DNA of 64,000 bases from Flavobacterium gelidilacus DSM 15343 (GCF_000422685.1 NZ_AUGN01000011.1:1-64000), one strand, 5' to 3'. Counted from the stretch's first letter, positions 43,973-52,693 are shown. The notes: generated by a model not told the origin, from the letters alone. Program-made: numbers and translations.

Positions 43973-43985
43973 TTAAAATATTTAG

Positions 43986-43993
43986 TACATTTG
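43986..43993 (+). promoter_or_regulatory. ssb -7 box
   Basis: TACATTTG, 21 bp before the ssb ATG. Confidence 0.6.
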
Positions 43994-44014
43994 ATATAAT
44001 TAAAATTATAAGCC

Positions 44015-44467
44015 ATGAGCGGAACGTTGAATAAAGTTATGTTAATAGGTCATTTAGGTGATGAAGTAAAGATGCATTATTTTGATGGTGGAAATTGTAT
44101 TGGGAGATTTCCATTAGCCACGAATGAAATTTATATTAACAAAAGTACAGGTGAAAAAATTACTTCAACTGAATGGCATAATCTTGTAGTTCGCAATAAA
44201 GCAGCTGAAATTTGTGAAAAATACTTATCAAAAGGAGATAAAATTTATGTTGAAGGAAGAATAAAATCTAGAAATTGGCAAGCTGAAGACGGTTCAACTA
44301 AATATACTACAGAAATTCAAGTAACAGAATTTACTTTTTTATCAACTAAGAAAGATTCGGATGCTAATAAACAAAATTTTCCTTCAAATGAAAATGATAG
44401 CGCAAAAAAGACTAATTTTGACGCACAAAATGAAGCGCCAAATCAAAAAGACGATTTACCTTTTTAA
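44015..44467 (+). CDS. ssb: Single-stranded DNA-binding protein
   Basis: 150 residues. OB-fold start GTLNKVMLIGHLGDEVKMHY, TEWHNLVVRNKAAEICEKYL, YVEGRIKSRNWQAEDGSTKY. A polar Asn/Asp/Lys tail of ~40 residues ends in the partner-binding tip DDLPF. Binds ssDNA in replication and repair. The 22-bp gap to gldE suggests co-transcription. Confidence 0.97.
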   Translation: MSGTLNKVMLIGHLGDEVKMHYFDGGNCIGRFPLATNEIYINKSTGEKITSTEWHNLVVRNKAAEICEKYLSKGDKIYVEGRIKSRNWQAEDGSTKYTTEIQVTEFTFLSTKKDSDANKQNFPSNENDSAKKTNFDAQNEAPNQKDDLPF

Positions 44468-44489
44468 TGTTTAACCAATACCTACGAAT

Positions 44490-45794
44490 TTGGACTCAGA
44501 TCCTTCCAGTTTTATAAATACAATAGATTTTAGTTTAGTTTTTGGGCTAGTTGGAGTAGCCTTTTTATTGTTGTGTTCTGCTTTTATTTCAGGTTCAGAA
44601 GTAGCTTTGTTTTCTCTGGATCAAAAAAATCTAGATGATCTAGAAGCAAATGATAGTCACAAAGGGAAATTAATCTCTGATCTTTTAGGTAGGCCCAAAA
44701 AATTATTAGCCACTATTTTAATAGCTAATAATTTTATAAATATTGGAGTTGTAATTTTGTTTACTTCCATAAATGAAAAATTATTTAGCGCTATTACCTC
44801 TTCAACAATTCAGTTTTTAGTTGAAGTAATTCTTTTGACTTTTTTAATATTACTTTTTGGGGAAGTTTTGCCTAAAATATACGCCAGTAGAAATAACGTG
44901 AGTTTTTCTAAAACGGTTTGTATTCCTATTGCTTTTTTGAATAGAGTTTTGAGTCCTATTAGTGTTCCAATGCGAAATATTACGGTCTTTATAGAGAAAA
45001 AATTTAGTGTCCAAAAAACAAATTTTTCGGTTGACCAATTATCACAAGCTTTAGAGTTAACAGATCAAAAAGAAACAACTTCAGACGAGCAAAAAATTTT
45101 AGAAGGAATTGTGACTTTTGGAAACACAGATGTTAAACAAGTAATGAGTCCTAGAATTGATATTTTTGCTATTGAATTTTCTGAAAGTTTTACAGAAATA
45201 ATGTCAAAAATTATAGAAAAAGGATATTCTCGAATTCCAGTTTACAAAGAAGGAATAGATCATATCGAAGGAGTTTTGTTTATTAAAGATTTAATTCCAT
45301 ACATTGATTATAAAGATTACGAATGGCAAACTTTATTAAGAGAACCATTTTTTGTTCCTGAAAATAAAAAGTTAGACAATCTTTTGAAAGAATTCCAAGG
45401 CATGAAAAACCACCTAGCTATTGTCGTTGATGAATATGGTGGAACTTCTGGATTGGTTTCTTTAGAAGATATTCTAGAAGAAATTGTAGGTGACATTAGC
45501 GATGAATTTGACGATATAGATATAAGTTACACGAAAATAGACGATAAAAATTATCTCTTTGATGGAAAGGTAAGTTTAAAAGATTTTTATAGAGTTGTTG
45601 ATGTTAATGAAGAAAAGTTTGAAAATGCAAAAGGAGAAGCAGAAACTTTAGCCGGTTTCATATTAGAAATATCTGGTAATTTCCCAAGAAAAAATGCCAA
45701 ATTAGTATTTGATACTTGTAAATTTAGCATAGAAAATGTTGACAAACGAAGAATAAAACAAGTAAAAGTTACGTTACCATTACAAACCGATTAA
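44490..45794 (+). CDS. gldE: Gliding motility-associated protein GldE (CNNM/CBS domain)
   Basis: 434 residues, TTG start; the nearby ATG (44468) is in another frame. N-terminal CNNM/DUF21 membrane domain (VGVAFLLLCSAFISGSEVAL and further spans), a CBS pair (VMSPRIDIFAIEF, then HLAIVVDEYGGTSGLVSLED), and a C-terminal CorC/HlyC domain. Members are transport-related. In flavobacteria this gene beside gldD is named gldE; it is linked to gliding only through that partnership. One base separates it from gldD. Confidence 0.92.
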   Translation: MDSDPSSFINTIDFSLVFGLVGVAFLLLCSAFISGSEVALFSLDQKNLDDLEANDSHKGKLISDLLGRPKKLLATILIANNFINIGVVILFTSINEKLFSAITSSTIQFLVEVILLTFLILLFGEVLPKIYASRNNVSFSKTVCIPIAFLNRVLSPISVPMRNITVFIEKKFSVQKTNFSVDQLSQALELTDQKETTSDEQKILEGIVTFGNTDVKQVMSPRIDIFAIEFSESFTEIMSKIIEKGYSRIPVYKEGIDHIEGVLFIKDLIPYIDYKDYEWQTLLREPFFVPENKKLDNLLKEFQGMKNHLAIVVDEYGGTSGLVSLEDILEEIVGDISDEFDDIDISYTKIDDKNYLFDGKVSLKDFYRVVDVNEEKFENAKGEAETLAGFILEISGNFPRKNAKLVFDTCKFSIENVDKRRIKQVKVTLPLQTD

Positions 45795-45795
45795 A

Positions 45796-46353
45796 ATGAA
45801 TAAATTTTTTGCTTTTGTTGGATTAGCTATTTGTTTGCTATCATGTAATGAAGATGCTGTTCCTAGACCAACAAGTCAATTGCGTTTAGATTATCCTACA
45901 CCTACATATATTTCAAAAGAATCAAAATATCCATTTTCTTTAGATATTAATGATTTTTCTACGATTCTTTCAAAAGATAATGGAGCAATAGAAGTGCATT
46001 ATCCAAAAATGAAAGCAACAGTTTATTTAAGTTATAAAACAGTGAATAATGATTTAGAAAAATTATTAACTGATGCTCAAAAGCTTACTTACAAACTGCA
46101 CGTTATGAAAGCTGACGAAATCACTGAACAACCTTTTGTAAATCCGGATAAGAAAGTATATGGTATGTTTTACACTGTTGGAGGTGATGCTGCATCGAAT
46201 GCATTATTTTACGCTACTGACAGTACTAAAAATTTCGTTACAGGAAGTGTTTATTTTTATACTAAACCTAATTACGATTCTATTTTACCGGCTTCAAGTT
46301 ATATAACAAACGACATGAAAAAGATGTTGGAATCTATTAAGTGGAAGGAGTAA
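45796..46353 (+). CDS. gldD: Gliding motility lipoprotein GldD
   Basis: 185 residues. Lipobox ends at Cys17 (AICLLSC), then the characteristic PRPTSQLRLDYPTPTYISKE. GldD is required for gliding and type IX secretion in Flavobacterium johnsoniae; its exact place in the machinery is unclear. Coupled to gldE by a one-base gap. Confidence 0.94.
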   Translation: MNKFFAFVGLAICLLSCNEDAVPRPTSQLRLDYPTPTYISKESKYPFSLDINDFSTILSKDNGAIEVHYPKMKATVYLSYKTVNNDLEKLLTDAQKLTYKLHVMKADEITEQPFVNPDKKVYGMFYTVGGDAASNALFYATDSTKNFVTGSVYFYTKPNYDSILPASSYITNDMKKMLESIKWKE

Positions 46354-46387
46354 AAAAATCACTCCTAAGTTAAAGAAATGATTTTTT
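46352..46387 (+). terminator. Weak terminator-like hairpin after gldD
   Basis: AAAAAATCA pairs with TGATTTTTT across a 17-base loop. Low GC, long loop. Confidence 0.35.
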
Positions 46388-46427
46388 ATATTATTAGAAC
46401 CTTAAGCTATTTCAGATTTACAAAATA

Positions 46428-46808
46428 TTACGATTTCACTTTAGAAACTTTATATAAATCTCCACCAGCAACACCTTCAACGGTTTTGGTAAGTTTTTCT
46501 TGGTTTAATTTGTCAGCATCATAAGTTACTGTTGCTGTTTTTGTTTCAAAATCAACTTTTGCTTCTGTTACTCCGTCAACTTTGTTTAGTTTACTTTCAA
46601 TTAAGCTAGCACAACCAACTGCGCAAGTCATTCCTTTAATTTCGAAAGAAGCTGTTTTAGGGTTTGCAGCAATTGTTTTAGGGCTTTCTGTTGCAATAGT
46701 TTCTGTTTCTACAACATTGGTTTCGGTTGATGTTTCTTTATCGTTTTTACAACTAATTGTAGCTAAAGCTAAAGTTGCAACTAAAAGGGTTTGTTTTACT
46801 ATTTTCAT
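46428..46808 (-). CDS. Heavy-metal-associated (HMA) domain lipoprotein with CxxxC
   Basis: 126 residues. Lipobox at Cys20 (ATISC), Thr/Glu-rich linker, then an HMA fold: TASFEIKGMTCAVGCASLIE, VDGVTEAKVDFETKTATVTY. The metal site is C62-A-V-G-C66, one residue longer than the classical CxxC. It is probably a periplasmic copper-binding protein. No copper ATPase is adjacent. Convergent with gldD. Confidence 0.88.
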   Translation of the reverse strand: MKIVKQTLLVATLALATISCKNDKETSTETNVVETETIATESPKTIAANPKTASFEIKGMTCAVGCASLIESKLNKVDGVTEAKVDFETKTATVTYDADKLNQEKLTKTVEGVAGGDLYKVSKVKS

Positions 46809-46831
46809 GATATATTTTATAAGATGTCATA

Positions 46832-46839
46832 CAAAGATA
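46832..46839 (-). promoter_or_regulatory. HMA lipoprotein -7 box
   Basis: TATCTTTG on the minus strand, 23 bp before the ATG. Confidence 0.6.
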
Positions 46840-46944
46840 CAAATTCTGTTTTTTTTAAATGTTACAATTATCACAAACGAACTAGTGTGTAATTTATATT
46901 AATATCAAAATAAAGTCGCATTTTTGCACTTTATAAATTTTAAC

Positions 46945-46965
46945 TTACGGAATTAAATTCAGCAT
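46945..46965. repeat. 21-bp REP-like palindrome copy 4, degenerate left arm (start-codon proximal)
   Basis: Right arm TTCAGCAT is intact; the left arm matches 5 of 8 bases. It ends AAAT before the ATG at 46970. Confidence 0.65.
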
Positions 46966-46969
46966 AAAT

Positions 46970-47836
46970 ATGGAAAACAATAAAAAATGGTATTTACTAG
47001 TCTTTCTAGGCTGTGTTTGGGGAAGTTCTTTTATTCTAATGAAATTAGGTTTGCAAGGTGTGAATCCTATTCAAATGGGAAGTTTAAGGATTTTATTTGC
47101 TGCTGCTTTTTTAATTTTAGTAGGATTCAAACAAATTCCAAAAATTCCGTTACACAAATGGAAATATATTGCACTTACATCTATGTTTGGTACATTTTTA
47201 CCCGTTTATTTATTTGCGGTTGCCTTGTCTAAAATTGATGGTTCAGTTAGTTCGATATTGAATTCATTGACACCCTTATTTGCTTTGGTATTTGGTATTT
47301 TATTTTTTAAGGTCGATGTACAACGTAGGCAAATTTTTGGGGTTATTATTGGATTTATAGGTTGTATTTTGCTGATACTTTTTGGTGAAGGAGAAAACGC
47401 TACTGAGAATTATTATTATGCTTTGTTAATTGTGTTTGCTTCTATTTTTTACGGTATCAATGTCAATTTGATTAAGAAATATTTATCTGATTTAAAACCG
47501 TTGACTATTAGCACTGGAAATTTTGTCATAATGATGTTTCCCGCATTAATTGTTCTATATTTTTCTGGTTTTTATGAGATTTCAAGTGAGCCAAAAGTTA
47601 TAACTTCATTAGGTTTTATTGCTATTTTAGGAGTTGTTGGAACGGGATTATCTAACATTCTATTTTTTAAATTAATACAATTGTCTTCTCCAGTATTTGC
47701 TTCTTCTGTGACGTATTTGATTCCTGTTGTAGCTATAATTTTAGGATATTTTATTATGGACGAAACGCTAACTTTTGTCCAAGGAATTGGTGCTTTAGTT
47801 GTTTTGTTAGGGGTTTATTTTTCTAGTAAAAAATAG
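46970..47836 (+). CDS. EamA/DMT-superfamily transporter
   Basis: 288 residues, ten predicted membrane segments, two EamA repeats (FLGCVWGSSFILMKLGLQGV; second half starting ALLIVFASIFYGINVNLIKK). Different from the EamA protein at 26744-27643 by more than half of its residues by eye. Substrate unknown. The start lies behind a REP-like half palindrome. Confidence 0.9.
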   Translation: MENNKKWYLLVFLGCVWGSSFILMKLGLQGVNPIQMGSLRILFAAAFLILVGFKQIPKIPLHKWKYIALTSMFGTFLPVYLFAVALSKIDGSVSSILNSLTPLFALVFGILFFKVDVQRRQIFGVIIGFIGCILLILFGEGENATENYYYALLIVFASIFYGINVNLIKKYLSDLKPLTISTGNFVIMMFPALIVLYFSGFYEISSEPKVITSLGFIAILGVVGTGLSNILFFKLIQLSSPVFASSVTYLIPVVAIILGYFIMDETLTFVQGIGALVVLLGVYFSSKK

Positions 47837-47857
47837 GATTGATTTATATAGAAATAA

Positions 47858-47888
47858 AAAAAGCCATTCTTTTTACGGAATGGCTTTT
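47858..47888. terminator. Bidirectional terminator between EamA and M16 genes
   Basis: AAAAGCCATTC pairs with GAATGGCTTTT around an 8-base loop; A-run upstream, T-run downstream. Confidence 0.9.
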
Positions 47889-47908
47889 GAATTTATGTTG
47901 AAGATTCT

Positions 47909-49951
47909 TTATTCAAAATCTTTAGCAGTAACTCCTTCGTTGATTTTTACATCTTGAGTAACAAATTCTAATTCCATTCCAACATTCATTACAACGTTGT
48001 ATGGAAATTTGATTCCTTTAACTTCTTTATAATCATTAAAGTTTGTTACTTGAGTCATAGTTTGACCACCTTGTTCTTGTTCAACCGATTCAGCAACTTT
48101 TAAGCCAGATTTTACATCATACATCATGGTTTTTTTACCAATTGTTAAGGCATAAGCATCTGAGCCATTTATTGTTTCAATCCCTTTTAAAACAACATCT
48201 TTATTGTTTGTTAATAAAAGCTCAGGAAAAGTATACGCCATTGCTTGCATTTCTTTTAATTTTTCTCCTTCAAAGTCTTTTCTTTGTCCTTGTTGATTTG
48301 CATAAGCTCCTTTTTCTGTAACAACCATTTTCATAACTGTCATTCCAGACATAGACATTTCTGAAGACATTTTGTTGTCACTAGTAGTTTTAGCAGTAAG
48401 TTGTAATTCTTGTCCTTGTACAGTAGCTTTTGATATAATTACAGTAGATTTTACAGCTTTTAAAGCTTTCTCACCACCAATGGCATTTATATAGCTTTCT
48501 AGTACTGTTTTTGCTGTAACTCCTTTAGGAATTTCTTTTTTGATAACAGGCTTGTCAACTTTATTTCCAAAACGATCAAAATACATAACTGGAATTCCAG
48601 ATTTTTCTAATCCTGGAACAACATCAGCCGCTTTTCCAACTACAACTATTCTTAAGTTGTCAGCTAAAAAGTATTTGTTTGCAGCAGCCTTAATGTCTTC
48701 TGCAGTCACAGCATTAATGTTTTTAATGTATTTTTCATAAAAATCATCTGGTAAGTTTTGAGTTTCTTTGTTTAGTGCATAAAAAGCAACCGTTTCAGGT
48801 TTTTCGATTTGCATTACAAAGTTTCCAACGTATTTAGCTTTTGCGTTTCTTAAATCTTCGTCAGAAACTAAATCCATTCTCATTCTTTTAACTTCATTCA
48901 ATATTTCTGCAATTGCACTATCAGTAACTGAATTTCTTACAGAAGCACCAGCTCTAAATTTTGAAGTGTATTTTCCTGATCCAATTGATGAATAAGAACC
49001 ATATGTCCAACCATGTTTTTCACGTAAGTTTAAGAATAATCTTCCTTCTCCACCGCCACCAAGAATTTGGTTAGCTAAAAGAGCAGCATAATATTCTTTA
49101 TCAGTCATTTTTAAATTTGAAGTATTTATCACTGCAATTTCAGACTGAACCGCATTTGACATGTCTACAAAGTTAATTTGACTATATTGTAAATCTGTAG
49201 GCTCTGTAAAAGTAAGTTGTGGAGCAGTTGCTTTTTTCCAGCCTTTAAACGCTTTTTCAACTTGTTTTTTGATGTCTTTTAATTTTACATCACCAATAAT
49301 TACTAAATAAGCATTTTCTGGAACGAAATTAATATTGTAGTTTAGTTTTACATCAGCTAGTGAAACATTGTTTAATGTTTCTTCGCTAACATATTCACCT
49401 CTAGGATGATTTTTTCCATAAACTAAAATGTTTTCAACTCTTCTAGCGTTTGCTGTTACGTTTTTCTCATCAGACTTAAGGTTCTCAATCATTTTTGATT
49501 TTTCCTTATCAAATTCTTCCTGCGTAAATTTAGGCTCTAAACTACCTTCTGCCATTAATTCTAAAATTCTTTCAGAATATTTAGACAATCCACTTCCTCT
49601 TGCGCCACTTGATGAAAAGTTAATGTTTGCTCCTAAAAAGTCAATTTCTTCATTGAATGCTTCTTTAGAAGTTTTCTCTGTTTCATTTCCAATCATTGCG
49701 CTCAACATATTATCAACACCTTTTTTGTTGCCTTCAACATATGGAGTATTGTCAATCGTTAAGGTATAAGAAACTCTTGGTAATTTTGAGTTTTCAACCA
49801 CTAAAACTTTTAATCCATTTTTAAGTTTAAAAGTTTCAGGTTTTTTGATATTTATACTTGGAGCTGGACCAGATTTTGGCATCGGTCTATCTTGTGCCGT
49901 CATTGTTGTCATAAAGAACAAACTAGTTACTATATATAATAATTTTTTCAT
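47909..49951 (-). CDS. M16 family peptidase-like protein, zinc site absent, with C-terminal extension
   Basis: 680 residues. Signal peptide (MKKLLYIVTSLFFMTTMTAQ). Two M16 domains between ~35 and 450 (ETFKLKNGLKVLVVENSKLP, GWTYGSYSSIGSGKY). The HxxEH zinc motif is missing: the position reads VDNMLSAMIGNETE. The C-terminal ~200 residues (TVLESYINAIGGEKALKAVK onward) resemble an LolA/outer-membrane lipoprotein-sorting-like domain. It is probably the non-catalytic partner of the upstream-encoded active M16 protease, 11 bp away in the same operon. Confidence 0.92.
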   Translation of the reverse strand: MKKLLYIVTSLFFMTTMTAQDRPMPKSGPAPSINIKKPETFKLKNGLKVLVVENSKLPRVSYTLTIDNTPYVEGNKKGVDNMLSAMIGNETEKTSKEAFNEEIDFLGANINFSSSGARGSGLSKYSERILELMAEGSLEPKFTQEEFDKEKSKMIENLKSDEKNVTANARRVENILVYGKNHPRGEYVSEETLNNVSLADVKLNYNINFVPENAYLVIIGDVKLKDIKKQVEKAFKGWKKATAPQLTFTEPTDLQYSQINFVDMSNAVQSEIAVINTSNLKMTDKEYYAALLANQILGGGGEGRLFLNLREKHGWTYGSYSSIGSGKYTSKFRAGASVRNSVTDSAIAEILNEVKRMRMDLVSDEDLRNAKAKYVGNFVMQIEKPETVAFYALNKETQNLPDDFYEKYIKNINAVTAEDIKAAANKYFLADNLRIVVVGKAADVVPGLEKSGIPVMYFDRFGNKVDKPVIKKEIPKGVTAKTVLESYINAIGGEKALKAVKSTVIISKATVQGQELQLTAKTTSDNKMSSEMSMSGMTVMKMVVTEKGAYANQQGQRKDFEGEKLKEMQAMAYTFPELLLTNNKDVVLKGIETINGSDAYALTIGKKTMMYDVKSGLKVAESVEQEQGGQTMTQVTNFNDYKEVKGIKFPYNVVMNVGMELEFVTQDVKINEGVTAKDFE

Positions 49952-49962
49952 GATATGTGTTC

Positions 49963-51288
49963 TTATTTTTGAGTTTTATCAGTTGCAGGCATGTAGTTTA
50001 AAAGTAATCTTTGATTCGTATTCAAATATTTTTTAGCTACATCTCTAATTTCTTCTTTAGTGATAGATTTGTAAATATCCAATTCGGTATTGATTAAGTT
50101 TACATCGCCATATAACATATAATAAGTAGCTAAATTACTTGCAATTCCTTCAACACTAGTATTGCTATTTACGTATTGATTTTCGAAAATATTTCTCAAT
50201 TTTTCTAAATCTTTGTCTGAGATTAAGTCAGTTTGAACTTTAACAATTTCTTCATCGATTTCTCTGTTGATGTCTGCTTGTGTAAATCCTTCCATAGGAA
50301 TTCCTAAAAGAATGTACATGCTGTAATCTTCTTGACTAAAGTTAAAAGCTCCTATCTGAAGAGCCATTTTTTTATCGTCGACGATTTTTTTGTAAAGAAT
50401 AGAGCTTTTTCCGTCTGATAAATAAGTAGATAACATGTCAAGAACTCTAGCTTCTCTAGTTTTCATTGAAGGAGTTCTGTAGGTTTGAATAAACATTGGT
50501 TTCTGAATGTTTGAATCTTCCCAAGTAGCATTAATTGTTTCAGTAATTGGAGCTTCTTCTACTTTATTTCTCTTGATTGTCGCTCCTTTTGGAATTGAAC
50601 CAAAGTATTTTTGAACCCATTCTTTAGCTTGTCCTTTTTCAAATTGACCAGCAACAACTAATACAGCGTTGTTTGGAATATAGAATTTTTTATTAAAGGC
50701 CTGAAACTCTTCTAAAGTTGCAGCGTCTAAATGTTCCATTTCTCCAATTGTTGTCCATTTATAAGGATGTGTTTTAAATAAGTTTAGTTTAACAGCTTTA
50801 ATTAAATTTCCATAAGGCTGATTATCAACTCTAAGTCTTTTTTCTTCTTTAACAACCTCGTTTTGTGTATCAACACCAATTTGGTTAATTACTGGATGCA
50901 TTAATCTTTCTGATTCCATCCATAAAGCTAATTCTAAATTATTAGAAGGGAAAACCTCATAATAATAAGTTCTATCATCAGAAGTGTTGGCATTGTTCTG
51001 ACCACCATTTGCGGTTACAATTTTAAACCATTCTCCTCTTTCAATATTTTTAGTTCCTTCAAATAAAAGGTGTTCAAAAAAGTGAGCGAAACCTGTACGG
51101 TTAGGTTGTTCGTCTTTGGCACCTACATGATACATTACAGATGTAATTATTACAGGAGCAGAATTATCTTGATGTAGAATAACATGTAAGCCGTTGTCTA
51201 AATCAAATTCCTCAAAAGCCACGTTTTGAGCGGTAGAAATACTTCCAATCATAAGCATTGCGCTTAAAGCTATTAATGATTTTTTCAT
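49963..51288 (-). CDS. M16 family zinc peptidase, catalytic subunit
   Basis: 441 residues. Signal peptide ending GSISTAQN. Inverted zinc motif HFFEH (His69, Glu72, His73) in GFAHFFEHLLFEGT and a distal Glu in NEVVKEEKRLR. The second domain lacks a site, as usual. Pairs with the inactive M16 protein encoded downstream, resembling the two-subunit periplasmic proteases of mitochondrial-processing-peptidase type. Confidence 0.95.
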   Translation of the reverse strand: MKKSLIALSAMLMIGSISTAQNVAFEEFDLDNGLHVILHQDNSAPVIITSVMYHVGAKDEQPNRTGFAHFFEHLLFEGTKNIERGEWFKIVTANGGQNNANTSDDRTYYYEVFPSNNLELALWMESERLMHPVINQIGVDTQNEVVKEEKRLRVDNQPYGNLIKAVKLNLFKTHPYKWTTIGEMEHLDAATLEEFQAFNKKFYIPNNAVLVVAGQFEKGQAKEWVQKYFGSIPKGATIKRNKVEEAPITETINATWEDSNIQKPMFIQTYRTPSMKTREARVLDMLSTYLSDGKSSILYKKIVDDKKMALQIGAFNFSQEDYSMYILLGIPMEGFTQADINREIDEEIVKVQTDLISDKDLEKLRNIFENQYVNSNTSVEGIASNLATYYMLYGDVNLINTELDIYKSITKEEIRDVAKKYLNTNQRLLLNYMPATDKTQK

Positions 51289-51384
51289 AAAATGAAATTA
51301 TTGTTTTTGTATAAGTTGCTAAATTCGTAAAAAAGTTACAATTTTTTATTAAAAAAGACTTAAAAAAATAATTCTACTAAAGTA

Positions 51385-51414
51385 TTGTGTGTATAGTAAT
51401 TAGTTGTATATTTG
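51385..51414 (+). promoter_or_regulatory. rplU-rpmA promoter
   Basis: TTG at 51385-51387, 19 bp, TATATTTG at 51407-51414. The best match to the flavobacterial consensus in the window. Confidence 0.88.
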
Positions 51415-51447
51415 CAACCTTAAAAAAATTAATTTAAACACATTGTT

Positions 51448-52137
51448 ATGTACGCAATCGTAGAGATAGCAGGGCAACAATTTAAAGTTAGCAAAGACCA
51501 AAAAGTTTTTGTACACCGTTTATCTGAAGATGAAGGTTCGAAAGTTACTTTCGACAAAGTTCTTTTAGTAGACGATAATGGTACAGTTACTCTAGGCGCC
51601 CCAGCTATAGAAGGTGCTTCTGTTGAAGCCAAAGTGTTAAGACACTTAAAAGGAGATAAAGTAATCGTTTTCAAGAAGAAAAGAAGAAAAGGGTACAAAA
51701 AGAAAAATGGTCATAGACAATCATTATCTCAAATCGTAATTGAAGGAATTTTAGCAACTGGTTCTAAAAAAGCTGCTCCTAAAAAGGAAGAAGTAAAAAA
51801 AGAAGCTCCAGCTAAAGCTCAAAAATTAGTAGAAACTCCTGCTGCTGAAGCGAAAGCTCCAAAAGCAAAAGCTTCTAAAAAAGGAGACGATTTGAAATTG
51901 ATCGAAGGAGTTGGTCCTAAAGCTGCTGAAGTATTAGTTGCTGCTGGTATTGATACTTTCGCAAAATTGGCTAAAACTTCTGCAGAAAAAGTAAAAGAAA
52001 TTTTAGATGCTGCTGAAGCTAAAGTACAACATTTAGATCCAGGTACTTGGGCACAACAAGCTCAACTAGCTGCTGATGGTAAAATGGATGAATTAAAAAA
52101 ATTACAAGACGAATTAAACGGTGGTAAAGCTGTTTAA
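51448..52137 (+). CDS. rplU: Ribosomal protein bL21 with C-terminal helix-hairpin-helix extension
   Basis: 229 residues, more than twice the usual ~103. Residues 1-~103 are normal L21 ([36 protein letters not shown]). A Lys/Ala/Pro-rich linker follows (~106-148), then a helix-hairpin-helix-like domain ([36 protein letters not shown]) and a helical tail. The extension occurs in other flavobacteria; its role is unknown, perhaps nucleic-acid contact on the ribosome surface. rpmA follows after 31 bp. Confidence 0.96.
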   Translation: MYAIVEIAGQQFKVSKDQKVFVHRLSEDEGSKVTFDKVLLVDDNGTVTLGAPAIEGASVEAKVLRHLKGDKVIVFKKKRRKGYKKKNGHRQSLSQIVIEGILATGSKKAAPKKEEVKKEAPAKAQKLVETPAAEAKAPKAKASKKGDDLKLIEGVGPKAAEVLVAAGIDTFAKLAKTSAEKVKEILDAAEAKVQHLDPGTWAQQAQLAADGKMDELKKLQDELNGGKAV

Positions 52138-52168
52138 TTTTAATATTAACTTATAAAACCAAAACATC

Positions 52169-52429
52169 ATGGCTCACAAGAAAGGTGTCGGTAGTTCGAA
52201 GAATGGTAGAGAATCAGAATCGAAACGTTTAGGCGTTAAGATTTTTGGAGGACAAGCTGCAATTGCTGGAAACATTATCGTAAGACAAAGAGGTTCTAAA
52301 CATAATCCGGGTGAAAACGTTTACATGGGTAAAGATCATACTTTACATGCAAGAGTTGACGGATTAGTTAAGTTTCAGAAAAAAGGAGAGAACAAATCAT
52401 TTGTATCTATAGTTCCTTTTGAAGCATAA
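52169..52429 (+). CDS. rpmA: Ribosomal protein bL27
   Basis: 86 residues. [60 protein letters not shown]. The N-terminus begins directly AHKKG, without the cleavable extension seen in Firmicutes. Second gene of the rplU operon, followed by a terminator. Confidence 0.98.
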   Translation: MAHKKGVGSSKNGRESESKRLGVKIFGGQAAIAGNIIVRQRGSKHNPGENVYMGKDHTLHARVDGLVKFQKKGENKSFVSIVPFEA

Positions 52430-52450
52430 TTAATTAAACTTCAAAAAAAT

Positions 52451-52484
52451 AAAAATCCCAATTCGAAAGAGTTGGGATTTTTTT
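52451..52484 (+). terminator. Terminator of rplU-rpmA
   Basis: AAATCCCAA pairs with TTGGGATTT, followed by a T-run. Confidence 0.92.
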
Positions 52485-52498
52485 GTTTATTTACTTTT

Positions 52499-52519
52499 AT
52501 CCTGAACTTGTTTCAGGAT
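52499..52519. repeat. 21-bp REP-like palindrome copy 5
   Basis: ATCCTGAA, CTTGT loop, TTCAGGAT, perfect arms (G-to-C compensated change in both arms compared with copy 2). Confidence 0.92.
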
Positions 52520-52537
52520 CTTTTCATGAGATTTCTG

Positions 52538-52558
52538 ATGCTGAAATTAATTCAGAAT
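52538..52558. repeat. 21-bp REP-like palindrome copy 6
   Basis: ATGCTGAA, ATTAA loop, TTCAGAAT; one mismatch between arms. Confidence 0.85.
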
Positions 52559-52597
52559 TACAATGATAGGAATATTTTATGAATTGAAAACGATACT

Positions 52598-52686
52598 GCA
52601 ATAGTGATAGCAGTGGCAGCTTTTGCAAAACTTTGATAAATGGTTTTGCAAAACTAGAATGGATAGCACGGTGCCTTAGCAATTGC
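52598..52686 (+). ncRNA. Candidate structured RNA element with two GATAGCA loops
   Basis: Three nested helices can be drawn: GCAAT (52598-52602) with ATTGC (52682-52686); GGCA (52615-52618) with TGCC (52672-52675); and an 11-bp hairpin TTTTGCAAAAC (52621-52631) with GTTTTGCAAAA (52643-52653). The internal loops each contain GATAGCA, at 52607 and 52663. This looks like a recurrent flavobacterial intergenic element; the Rfam Flavo-1 motif is one candidate identity, from memory only. It lies between the rpmA terminator and the ahcY terminator, so it is not a leader of either gene. Confidence 0.55.
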
Positions 52687-52693
52687 CTAAAAG

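Noticed and set aside
44468..44518. ATG at 44468 as the gldE start
   Set aside because: It is in another frame and reaches a stop after 16 codons; the TTG at 44490 opens the gldE frame.
46582..46902. 106-codon plus-strand ORF over the HMA lipoprotein gene
   Set aside because: Antisense to a clear HMA gene; ends in AT-rich spacer and has no recognisable domain.
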